From the NCBI GenBank assembly GCA_050946055.1, contig JBMNUB010000009.1:1-64000 (forward strand): DNA of 64,000 nucleotides, in the 5' to 3' direction. Origin of the DNA: Fimadaptatus sp050946055. GTDB taxonomy: Bacteria > Bacillota > Clostridia > Christensenellales > Aristaeellaceae. Below the pieces are notes generated by a model, which worked only from the letters and a program-made list of their open reading frames with translations, was not told where the DNA came from and searched no databases. Positions within the stretch are counted from its first letter, which is position 1; each line of letters begins with the position of its first letter. Of the stretch, positions 1 through 7,393 are shown in pieces. A program made the translations under genes and the position numbers.

Positions 1-200
1 GCTTGCGAAGCGTTGGGCTGCCCGGTCACAGCGGGAGTTTGCGATGCATCAGCCTGCCCGGTCGCTTCAAGCTGCGCAGAAGCACCTGACTGCGGCGCTT
101 CTGTAACCGCCGCCGTCGCAGCGGGCGATTCATCCGCGCATGCGGGCGCGGCGCAGATTATCAGCGCCAGCGCCGCGCACAGCGGCCATACCCTCATCAT
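1..200 (-). CDS. Secreted protein of unknown function, N-terminal part only
   Basis: The reading frame opens with an ATG that overlaps the parB stop codon (ATGA) and runs off the left edge of the window, so only about 66 residues are visible. The first ~21 residues form a signal peptide: Met-Met-Arg, a hydrophobic core rich in Leu, Ala and Ile, then a likely cleavage site after Ala-Cys-Ala. What follows is a low-complexity linker rich in Ala, Ser, Thr, Gln and Pro. The stop/start overlap argues for translational coupling to parB. The function cannot be read from this fragment; a secreted cell-wall protein is possible. Confidence 0.6.
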   Translation of the reverse strand, partial: MMRVWPLCAALALIICAAPACADESPAATAAVTEAPQSGASAQLEATGQADASQTPAVTGQPNASQ

Positions 201-1084
201 TGCTCGCTCTGCTGGATTATCTCCAGCACCTCGTATATCCTGTCCAGATCGTCGCGCGAATAGTAGCTGAGCGTGAGCTTGCCCTTCTCCAGCGTGCCGC
301 TCATCTGCGCGCGCGTGCCGAACACCTCGCGCGCCATGCGCTCCATGTCGGTCAGCTCCGGCAGGCGCGGCGGGCGCTTGTGCTCTGCTCCGCCCGCGGG
401 CAGCTGCGCGGCGGCCTCTATCTGGCGCACCGTCCAGCCCTTCTCCACCGCCATCAGCGCCAGCTTTATCTGCCGCTCGGGAGCGTCCAGCACTACGAGC
501 GCGCGCGCATGCCCCGCCGTGAGCTTGCCCTCGCGCACCAGCTCCAGCACCTCGTCGGGCAGCGTGAGCAGGCGCACTGCGTTGGCTATCGCCGGGCGCG
601 ACTTGCCCAGCTTACCGGCTATCTGCTCCTGCGTAGCGCCGAAGTCATCCATCAGCTGGCGTATGGCCTGCGCCTCCTCCACGGGGTTGAGGTCGTCGCG
701 CTGAAGGTTCTCTATGAGCGCCGCCTCCCTTGTGTGCGCGGCGTCCATGTCGCGCACTATGGCGGGTATTGTGGAAAGCCCCGCCAGCCTTGCGGCGCGC
801 CAGCGGCGCTCGCCCGCGATTATGCGATACCTGCCGCCCTCGGTTGCGCTGACTATTATCGGCTGCAACACGCCCACATTGCGCATGGACTGCGCCAGCT
901 GCTCCAGCGCCTCGGTCTCAAAGCGCTTGCGCGGCTGCTCGCGGTTGGGGTCTATGTCGGCTAGGCTCAGCTTGAGCACGGCCTCGCCCTCGCGCTGCGG
1001 CACGGCGGGCTGCTCCTGCGCCTTGGGCGCAGCCGTGGGTATGAGCGCATCCAGACCGCGCCCCAGTCCTCTCGATCTTGCCAT
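197..1084 (-). CDS. parB: ParB/Spo0J chromosome-partitioning protein
   Basis: This is a ParB-family CTPase and DNA-binding protein that loads on parS sites and works with ParA (Soj) in origin segregation. The N-terminus has the conserved RGLGRGLDALIP start of the family, residues ~90-100 carry the CTP-binding GERRWRA box, and a helix-turn-helix follows near residues 150-178 (QEQIAGKLGKSRPAIANAVR). At about 295 residues the length is normal. Of two adjacent Met codons (1087 and 1084) the second is better spaced from the GGGAGG ribosome site. It follows parA by about 30 bases in one operon and its stop overlaps the next gene. Confidence 0.96.
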   Translation of the reverse strand: MARSRGLGRGLDALIPTAAPKAQEQPAVPQREGEAVLKLSLADIDPNREQPRKRFETEALEQLAQSMRNVGVLQPIIVSATEGGRYRIIAGERRWRAARLAGLSTIPAIVRDMDAAHTREAALIENLQRDDLNPVEEAQAIRQLMDDFGATQEQIAGKLGKSRPAIANAVRLLTLPDEVLELVREGKLTAGHARALVVLDAPERQIKLALMAVEKGWTVRQIEAAAQLPAGGAEHKRPPRLPELTDMERMAREVFGTRAQMSGTLEKGKLTLSYYSRDDLDRIYEVLEIIQQSEQ

Positions 1085-1118
1085 CATTTCCTCCCATTAG
1101 ACCGCCCGGCGGCGTTGA

Positions 1119-1892
1119 TCATTCATCTTCATCCTCGGCGCGCTCTATCACCTCGCGCGCCAGCGCCTCGTATGCCAGCGCGCCCTGACAGCGCGCGTCA
1201 TACAGGTGTATGGGCAGTCCGTGGCTGGGCGCTTCGCTCAGGCGCACGTTGCGCGGTATAACCGTGGAATACACCTGACCCTTGAAGTACTTCTTTACCT
1301 CGCCCACAACCTGCATGCCCAGATTGGTGCGGCCATCCAGCATGGTCAGCACCACGCCCTCCACCTCCAGCCCGGGATTGAGCCGCGCACGCACCAGATT
1401 CAGCGTGTTCATCAGCTGACCCACGCCCTCCAGCGCGTAGTACTCGCACTGTATAGGCACTATCACGCTGTCGGCAGCCGTGAGGCCGTTCAGCGTCAGT
1501 ATGCCCAGCGAGGGCGGCGAATCTATCATTATATAGTCAAACCTGTCCGCGACGGCGCTCAGCGCGCGCTTGAGCCTGCTCTCGCGCTCGTCAAGGCCTA
1601 TCAGCTCTATCTCCGCACCGGCCAGCTGCATGCTGCTGGGCATGAGTTCCAGCCCGTCCACGCAGGTGCCGACTATGCAGTCTGCCGCGCTCTCCGGCTC
1701 CAGCAGCGCCTCGTATGTCGAACGCCCCTCGGCGGCCTTGAGTCCAAAGCCGCTGGTGCAGTTGCCCTGCGGGTCTATGTCCACTACCAGCACGCGCCTG
1801 CCCTGTGCCGCCATGCAGGCGGACAGGTCCACGCAGGTGGTAGTCTTGCCCACGCCGCCTTTTTGATTTGTAACAGCTATGATCCTTGCCAT
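1119..1892 (-). CDS. parA: ParA/Soj chromosome-partitioning ATPase
   Basis: This is a Walker-type ATPase that works with ParB in chromosome partition and, in Bacillus, in control of DnaA. The deviant Walker A motif KGGVGKTTT sits at residues 11-19, the Walker A' region reads VLVVDIDPQGN, and Walker B reads YIMIDSPPSLG. The family is usually about 255 residues and the product here is 257. A GTG lies nine bases upstream in frame, but a GAGGTG ribosome site is placed correctly only for the ATG at 1892, which also gives the usual M-A-R-I-I-A-V start. It is the first gene of a parA-parB operon. Confidence 0.96.
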   Translation of the reverse strand: MARIIAVTNQKGGVGKTTTCVDLSACMAAQGRRVLVVDIDPQGNCTSGFGLKAAEGRSTYEALLEPESAADCIVGTCVDGLELMPSSMQLAGAEIELIGLDERESRLKRALSAVADRFDYIMIDSPPSLGILTLNGLTAADSVIVPIQCEYYALEGVGQLMNTLNLVRARLNPGLEVEGVVLTMLDGRTNLGMQVVGEVKKYFKGQVYSTVIPRNVRLSEAPSHGLPIHLYDARCQGALAYEALAREVIERAEDEDE

Positions 1893-1945
1893 AAATCGCA
1901 CCTCAAAGCGAGCCCTTTCAGGCTCGATACATGTCCATATCTTTC

Positions 1946-1974
1946 ATTATAGTACATATCGCGCATAATTTAAA
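1946..1974 (-). promoter_or_regulatory. Sigma-A-type promoter of parA
   Basis: On the minus strand TTTAAA is separated by 17 bases from TATAAT, about 55 bases ahead of the parA start. The -10 is perfect and the -35 weak. Confidence 0.6.
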
Positions 1975-2466
1975 GCACTTTTGGTAAAAACAGCTCCGCA
2001 CCCCACGCTGTCAGGCGCGCTCCACGCCCGATGCAAGCGATGCCGCCGCGTCCATGCGCGCTGGCAAGCGCACTTTGCGCCACGGCGCGGCTGCGTTTGG
2101 CAGGCGTTGTGCATACATTAGTACTAACTTATGTGTATGCTTTAAACAGCTGTATCGCGCCCGGATGACGCACGCCCTGATGCACGTCCGACGAATGCCC
2201 GCTCATTGCCATATGCATGTTCAAGCGCATGCCCGCATAAGGATGCAGCGGCGCTTGAGCGTCATTGCCGGGCGCATGCGGCGGCTTGCGCCCCGCATCT
2301 GGCTTGCATGGCATCATTCACGGGCCGGTCGCCGGGCGGCAGCTTCCTGCGATATGCAGTTTCTCTGCATATATGCTGCATTCACTGTCATTGCGCGTCC
2401 AAATTGCAGAATATGCGTCATCCAGCATTCAATTTACACGTCCACATTATATCCGTAACACTGTGT
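1975..2466. other. Intergenic stretch without a recognised gene
   Basis: This is the divergent region between parA and the permease gene. Frames on both strands are short and low in complexity, and none has a ribosome site with a plausible start. I see no parS-like palindrome or known RNA motif. Confidence 0.5.
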
Positions 2467-2497
2467 TTGTCAAAAATGTGTCAGAGTGCGGTATAAT
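2467..2497 (+). promoter_or_regulatory. Promoter of the EIIC-like permease gene
   Basis: TTGTCA (2467-2472) and TATAAT (2492-2497) are separated by 19 bases, slightly longer than ideal. The ATG lies 23 bases after the -10, so the leader is very short. Confidence 0.6.
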
Positions 2498-2519
2498 ACG
2501 CCGCGAGGAGGTGGGTAAT

Positions 2520-3578
2520 ATGAAAAAAGTATGGAATTACATCTACAAACGTTACCTGCTGGATGCCTTGAGTGCGATGGGTCAGGGCCTGTTCGCCTCG
2601 CTTATCATCGGGCTGATACTGGGTCAGCTCGGCAAGATACCCGGACTTGGCTTTCTGGCCACGTTCACAAACGACGCCTTCATAGCGGGCAAGGCCACGC
2701 CCGTGGTCGGCGCGGCGATAGGCGTTGCCATAGCCTACGGGCTGAAGGTGCATCCGCTGTGCATGTTTGCCTGCGCGGCTGCGGGCGCGATAGGCTATAC
2801 TCAGGGCGGGCCGGTGGGTTCGTATCTGGCGGCGGTGTTTGCGGCAGAGGCCGGCGGCTGGGTCGCGGGCAAGACGCGCGTGGACATAATCGTGATACCG
2901 GCCGTGACCATAATCGTGGGCGGCGTGGTGTCCATGATATGCGCGCCGGGCATCAATCACGTCATGGCCGCGCTGCGCGAGTTCATCGACTGGGCGACGC
3001 TGCTAAGCCCCATACCCATGGGCATAATAGTGTCGGTCGTAGTCGGCCTTGCGCTTACCGCACCCATATCGTCGGCGGCGCTGTGCGCTATGATATTCAC
3101 CGTACCCGAGGGCGAAGTCGCGGGTCTGGGGCTCATGCTGGCGGCGGGCGCGGCCACTGCGGGCTGCTGCGCGCAGATGGTGGGCTTTGCCGTGACCAGC
3201 TTCCGCGAGAACGGCTGGGGCGGATTGATATCGCAGGGTCTGGGTACCAGCATGATACAGATATCCAACATACTTGCGCACCCGGCAATACTGCTGCCCC
3301 CCACGCTGGCCTCGGCCATAACCGGCCCGCTCTGCACCACCATATTCCAGATGAAGAACCTCGGCTCCGCCGCAGGCATGGGTACGAGCGGTCTGGTCGG
3401 TCAGATAGGCACATGGGCGGTCATGTCCGCAGAGACGCCCGCATGGCTGCTGGCCACCAACATGGCGCTCACCCAGCTGATACTGCCCGCGCTGCTGTCG
3501 CTGCTGCTCTACTGGATACTGCGCCGCATGGGCTGGATACACGAGGGCGACATGAAGCTGCCCGAATACAAGAAGTGA
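2520..3578 (+). CDS. PTS EIIC-like (PTS_EIIC_2 family) membrane transporter
   Basis: The product is a 352-residue multispanning membrane protein with roughly eight to ten hydrophobic segments and many Gly/Ala-rich helices. It resembles the stand-alone EIIC-type transporters (PTS_EIIC_2 family) found in Clostridia without attached IIA or IIB domains. No partner IIA or IIB gene is visible in the window, and the only HPr-like protein here lacks the phosphoryl histidine, so phosphotransfer coupling is uncertain. The ATG at 2520 follows a GAGGAGGTG ribosome site; the longer open frame upstream has no such support. The substrate is unknown. An intrinsic terminator lies about 230 bases downstream. 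Confidence 0.8.
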   Translation: MKKVWNYIYKRYLLDALSAMGQGLFASLIIGLILGQLGKIPGLGFLATFTNDAFIAGKATPVVGAAIGVAIAYGLKVHPLCMFACAAAGAIGYTQGGPVGSYLAAVFAAEAGGWVAGKTRVDIIVIPAVTIIVGGVVSMICAPGINHVMAALREFIDWATLLSPIPMGIIVSVVVGLALTAPISSAALCAMIFTVPEGEVAGLGLMLAAGAATAGCCAQMVGFAVTSFRENGWGGLISQGLGTSMIQISNILAHPAILLPPTLASAITGPLCTTIFQMKNLGSAAGMGTSGLVGQIGTWAVMSAETPAWLLATNMALTQLILPALLSLLLYWILRRMGWIHEGDMKLPEYKK

Positions 3579-3807
3579 GCATGACCCTGAATGCTCCATA
3601 AGGACGGCCAAGCGCCGTTCGCCGTTGGCCCGCGCAGCACATGCGCGAGAACGCCGATACGTCGGTCACCTGGGCAAAGCCGATCGGACGCTGGCTCCGG
3701 TCGCGGTCAAACGAGTTGGCTCATGGCTCCGCGCGAAGCATGCCAGTGCGCGCGCCCCTGAGGACGCCGGTACGCCGGTCACTGCGATATGAAAAACTAT
3801 ATATAAT

Positions 3808-3848
3808 GCCGCCTGTGAAAGCTATGGCTTTACCGGGCGGTTTTTTTT
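3808..3848 (+). terminator. Intrinsic terminator downstream of the EIIC gene
   Basis: The stem CCGCC/GGCGG with an inner AAAGC/GCTTT stem is followed by eight T residues. It ends transcription before the amidase promoter. Confidence 0.85.
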
Positions 3849-3955
3849 AATGCAAGTCAAAGCCGCAAGTCAACTGAAAGCCGATTCCGCCATGGTGTGC
3901 GTTTCAGCAATGCAATCCCATCAAAATATCATATCGATGCGGCCGCGTTTTATGG

Positions 3956-3961
3956 TATAAT
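3956..3961 (+). promoter_or_regulatory. -10 element of the amidase gene
   Basis: A perfect TATAAT lies 53 bases before the ATG. No good -35 is visible at 16-18 bases upstream. Confidence 0.4.
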
Positions 3962-4013
3962 CTATTTGACTTCAATGCAAACAGCGATGATTTACCGGAC
4001 AGAGGAGAAGTAT

Positions 4014-5336
4014 ATGGACGAACTATTCAATATGACCGCCATCGAACTCCGGTCGGAGATACAAAGGCGAAATATCGGCGTTGAGGAATTGACGCGCGCA
4101 TACATCAATCGCATCGAAAAGTATGATTCCCGCCTGAATACGATAGCCGAGCTAAACGAATCGGCTTTAAAGCAGGCGCGCGAGCTGGATTCCCGGCGCT
4201 CAGGGCGCGACGCGATATTGTTCGGACTGCCGCTGCTGGTGAAGGACAATATAGACGTTGCGGGACTTCACACTACGGCGGGCAGCATGGCTCTGGCCGG
4301 CAATAGAGCTACGCGCAACGCGGCGGTCATCGAAAACATACTGCTAAACGGCGGCATAGTCTTAGGCAAGACCAACATGACGGAATTTGCAAACTTCACA
4401 TCCTACGATATGCCAAACGGTTACAGCTCCAAAGGCGGCGCCGTCAAAAGCGCCTACAATCCCGATAGCGATCCCAGCGGCTCCAGCACCGGCTCGGCGG
4501 TAGCCGTTTCAGCCGGCTTCTGCGCCATGGCGGTAGGCACCGACACATCATTTTCGATAATACGCTGCGCGGCGGACAATGGCGTAGCGGGGTTAAAGCC
4601 GCGACACGGCGCGCTGAGTTCCAGCGGTATAATCCCCATATCCAATACGCTGGACAGCGCGGGCGCGTTGAGCCGGAATCTATCCGATGCCATACTGCTG
4701 TACAGCGGAATGTCGGACGAGCCGCTTGCAGCCATACAGCCTGTCCCTGTGAGTGAATTGAAGCTCTGCGTAAATCAGCACAATATAGACCGGATATCGA
4801 TCGATAAGCAGCAGCAGTACGAGCAGCTGTTTGCCGCCATGCGCGCCGGCGGAGCGCAGTTCGACAAGATAAACCAGCCCTACTCCCCTCACCAGTTCAA
4901 AATAATGCTGTGCGAATTTAAGCGCGACCTGGAACGTTACCTCGCATGCTCGAACGCAAAGCTTAAAACGCTGGACGATATAATAGCGTTCTATGAATCC
5001 GACCCGCAAACGATGATGCGCTGCGGCATATCGATATTGCAGGAAGCCGCCCGGAAAAGCACCGATGATTCGGCTTACATAGAAGCCATGGCGGAGCGCG
5101 CCCGCATGCGCAGTCAGGTCATGGACGCGCTTGAAAAGTACGACGCATGTATAATGACCGGGCCTACCAACATAATGCACTTTGCGGGTCTGCCGTCGCT
5201 CTCATTGCATTGGCGCATGGAAAAGGCCGATATGCCCAGCGGCCTCATAATCTATGGCGCGGATGAGCGCAGGCTGCTGGCCGCCGCGCTCACCATCGAA
5301 ACATACTGCGCACCCTTTTGCCCGCCCAAGCTCTAA
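4014..5336 (+). CDS. Amidase-signature family hydrolase
   Basis: This 440-residue protein belongs to the amidase signature family, which includes GatA-like and other amide hydrolases. Lys77 in LVKDN is the catalytic lysine. SGSSTGSA near 155-162 is the cis-serine loop, and Ser181 sits where the nucleophile should be. The usual GTDTGGS(I) loop reads GTDTSFSI here, so the two glycines that shape the oxyanion hole are replaced by Ser-Phe and activity may be altered. The start follows AGAGGAG. Codon use is more AT-rich (TTA, AAA, AAC) than in neighbours, which hints at transfer. It stands alone between two terminators. The substrate is unknown. Confidence 0.85.
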   Translation: MDELFNMTAIELRSEIQRRNIGVEELTRAYINRIEKYDSRLNTIAELNESALKQARELDSRRSGRDAILFGLPLLVKDNIDVAGLHTTAGSMALAGNRATRNAAVIENILLNGGIVLGKTNMTEFANFTSYDMPNGYSSKGGAVKSAYNPDSDPSGSSTGSAVAVSAGFCAMAVGTDTSFSIIRCAADNGVAGLKPRHGALSSSGIIPISNTLDSAGALSRNLSDAILLYSGMSDEPLAAIQPVPVSELKLCVNQHNIDRISIDKQQQYEQLFAAMRAGGAQFDKINQPYSPHQFKIMLCEFKRDLERYLACSNAKLKTLDDIIAFYESDPQTMMRCGISILQEAARKSTDDSAYIEAMAERARMRSQVMDALEKYDACIMTGPTNIMHFAGLPSLSLHWRMEKADMPSGLIIYGADERRLLAAALTIETYCAPFCPPKL

Positions 5337-5340
5337 GCGA

Positions 5341-5389
5341 GCCGCGCCTCCAAATGCGCTCTGGCATGTTTGGAGGCGCGGCACTTTTT
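5341..5389 (+). terminator. Intrinsic terminator of the amidase gene
   Basis: A 14-base perfect stem (5341-5354 with 5369-5382) is followed by ACTTTTT. It begins just after the stop codon. Confidence 0.85.
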
Positions 5390-5574
5390 GGCGCTTGTCA
5401 TTCGTTATGTTTCTGCATGCCGAACGCGACGTTTGGAGCATAGTGCAAAGCGCGAAACCGGCACACCCGTCCACACGGCAATCCCGTCCGGCCCTACATG
5501 CGATAAAACATCGCCTCATTTTTTGTGCATATACAGTGATTGCCCAAGCGCTCTCATCATCGCCAAAGCACATC

Positions 5575-5778
5575 GCCCACAGGCAAGTAGCGGCATTGCC
5601 GAAAGACGAAAGCCCGCCCACAGGCAAGCTGCGGCATTGCCGAAAGGCTAAAGCCCGCTCACAGGCAAGTAGCAGCATTGCCGAAAGACGAAAGTCGCCC
5701 ACAGGTAAGCTGCAGCATTGCTGAAAGACGAAAGCCCGCCCACAGCAAGATGCGACATTACTGAAAGACGAAAGCCCG
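5575..5778. repeat. Tandem array of five ~41-base units
   Basis: Units begin at 5575, 5616, 5657, 5697 and 5738, each starting GCCCACAGGCAAG (with variation) and ending GAAAGACGAAAG. The copies diverge by several bases and have no unique spacers, so this is a minisatellite and not CRISPR. The rest of the gap 5390-6047 shows no gene. Confidence 0.9.
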
Positions 5779-6047
5779 CCCATGGATCATGCGCCGTTCA
5801 CATCGGTGCATGCCGCCGTTAACGCATTTTCGCGTACTGCAGGCTTGGATGCTAGCATTGATACGGCCATCGATGCCGTTTCTGCGCACGGCAATGCCCA
5901 TGCGCATCCTCGCATTCAAACAGCGCAAACATACCGCCCGCGCCCGCGGCTTCATAAGCTCTCCTTGAATAGGCCGTGAGCCTTTGCATGCATCGCACGG
6001 AGCGCGAAACTTTTCCTTGCCGGTAAAGCCGTTACTCTGCCAACGTG

Positions 6048-6081
6048 CAAAAAGACCGCTACGCCTTTCAGCATAGCGGCC
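6048..6081 (-). terminator. Intrinsic terminator of the NUP-family gene
   Basis: On the minus strand GGCCGCTA pairs with TAGCGGTC, followed by five T residues, just after the stop codon. Confidence 0.85.
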
Positions 6082-6096
6082 TCAAATTGCATCTTA

Positions 6097-7128
6097 TTAC
6101 AGTTCGCCGTTCAGTATGGCGTCCACGACTACCTTGCCCACCTTGTAGTTGTTCTCCATGGCGGTGGCGAAGATGTCAGCGGACTCAACGCTGCTCTCGG
6201 AAGCCAAGGACTCGTCGAACTCCGGATCCCACAGGCTCTCGGGGGTAACGCCGTTCATGAACACGTCCATGTTGACGGAGTCGCGGATTATGATGTAGCG
6301 ATCCAGCATGCCCAGACGATCCAGAACTACGCCCAGCGCCACATCCTCCATCTCGGTCAGGGCATAGGGATCGGGGCAGCCGTAGGTCTCGTTCATCAGC
6401 ATGGCGTTGTTGTGGTCGTGCATGCCCTTCCAGTAGTTGTCGCCGGACACGGTGGTGCCGCGCAGTACCTTGGGGTCACGGGTTGCCCACTCGGCGTTGT
6501 CAAAGGCAGCCGCCATGTAGGCGCGGGTGCGGTCGGTGGTCTCGACCTTTACGTCCTTGACCATCTCGTACACCTTGTCCATCAGCTCGGCGTTGAGTAT
6601 CTTGCAGGAAGCGCTGTCATAGCCCGCATCGTGATACCAGGTGTTAGCCTCGGGATCGGCCAGCTCGCGGGCATCGGCATGGTGGCCCAGATCGAAGTCT
6701 ATGGCGGCGGTTATCACGAACACGTCGCCCATAACGCCGTACTCATAGGCGGAGCCGGCGCAGCCAGTGCTTATGACATAGGCCTCGGAGAAGTCAAAGC
6801 GGTCGTCCATCAGTATGGCCTGCAGGCTCATGGCGCTGTTGACCTTGCCCATGCCGGTCACGTACAGGGCAACGCCGTCCTTGACGTACAGCGGGTTCTC
6901 GCCGAAGCCGCCCTTTATCTGGTACTCCTCGCCGCCTTCGCAATAGCCTTCATAGTAGAACTGAGCCTCGCCCGGGAAGTCGCCGGACATCTCGCCGTTT
7001 TCGAACTTGGGCAGTATCAGAGCCTTGATCTTGATGGGCTCCTCAACCTCACCCTCGGCCATGGCCACGCCCGCAAAAGCGGTCGTCAGCATCATGATCA
7101 TGAGCAGTACCGAAAGGAACTTTTTCAT
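6097..7128 (-). CDS. Secreted purine nucleoside permease (NUP) family protein
   Basis: The 343-residue product starts with a signal peptide (MKKFLSVLLMIMMLTTAFA, likely cleaved after AMA) and continues as a soluble domain of the NUP family, with conserved blocks such as VTGMGKVNSAMSLQAIL, STGCAGSAYEYGVMGDVFV and TTVSGDNYWKGMHDH. NUP proteins are named from a yeast/Proteobacteria nucleoside uptake factor but have a nucleoside-phosphorylase-like fold, so extracellular nucleoside binding or cleavage is the most likely role. The ATG at 7128 follows GAGGAG; an in-frame start at 7179 would place extra residues before the signal peptide. It is monocistronic, with its own promoter and terminator. Confidence 0.85.
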   Translation of the reverse strand: MKKFLSVLLMIMMLTTAFAGVAMAEGEVEEPIKIKALILPKFENGEMSGDFPGEAQFYYEGYCEGGEEYQIKGGFGENPLYVKDGVALYVTGMGKVNSAMSLQAILMDDRFDFSEAYVISTGCAGSAYEYGVMGDVFVITAAIDFDLGHHADARELADPEANTWYHDAGYDSASCKILNAELMDKVYEMVKDVKVETTDRTRAYMAAAFDNAEWATRDPKVLRGTTVSGDNYWKGMHDHNNAMLMNETYGCPDPYALTEMEDVALGVVLDRLGMLDRYIIIRDSVNMDVFMNGVTPESLWDPEFDESLASESSVESADIFATAMENNYKVGKVVVDAILNGEL

Positions 7129-7201
7129 AAGTACTATCTCCTCTCCGCCTAAGTGGCGGCGTGTTGTGGCGTCTGGCACATGTCAGGCGCTTGATGAATG
7201 T

Positions 7202-7230
7202 ATTCTAGCATCACATGGCGAATGTTTCAA
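7202..7230 (-). promoter_or_regulatory. Promoter of the NUP-family gene
   Basis: On the minus strand TTGAAA is followed after 17 bases by TAGAAT, about 75 bases before the ATG. Confidence 0.6.
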
Positions 7231-7357
7231 GTTAAGTTTGGCCTTTTACTGTTAATATTGGCAAAGTATGCGGCGTATTCAAAACATAATGTTCGTGTTT
7301 TTGATAGATAGGCGCAGCAATTTGCCCTGTACACTTTTCGCGCGCAGATATCTGTGA

Positions 7358-7363
7358 TATAAT
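7358..7363 (+). promoter_or_regulatory. -10 element of the Tet(M)-like gene
   Basis: TATAAT lies 30 bases before the ATG. The -35 region is poor. Confidence 0.45.
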
Positions 7364-7393
7364 TGTCAGCAACAAACACAGTCGGAGGCAGTC

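Noticed and set aside
2265..2519. N-terminal extension of the EIIC-like protein
   Set aside because: The frame is open upstream, but it spans the promoter, and the ATG at 2520 has a strong ribosome site and a typical start.
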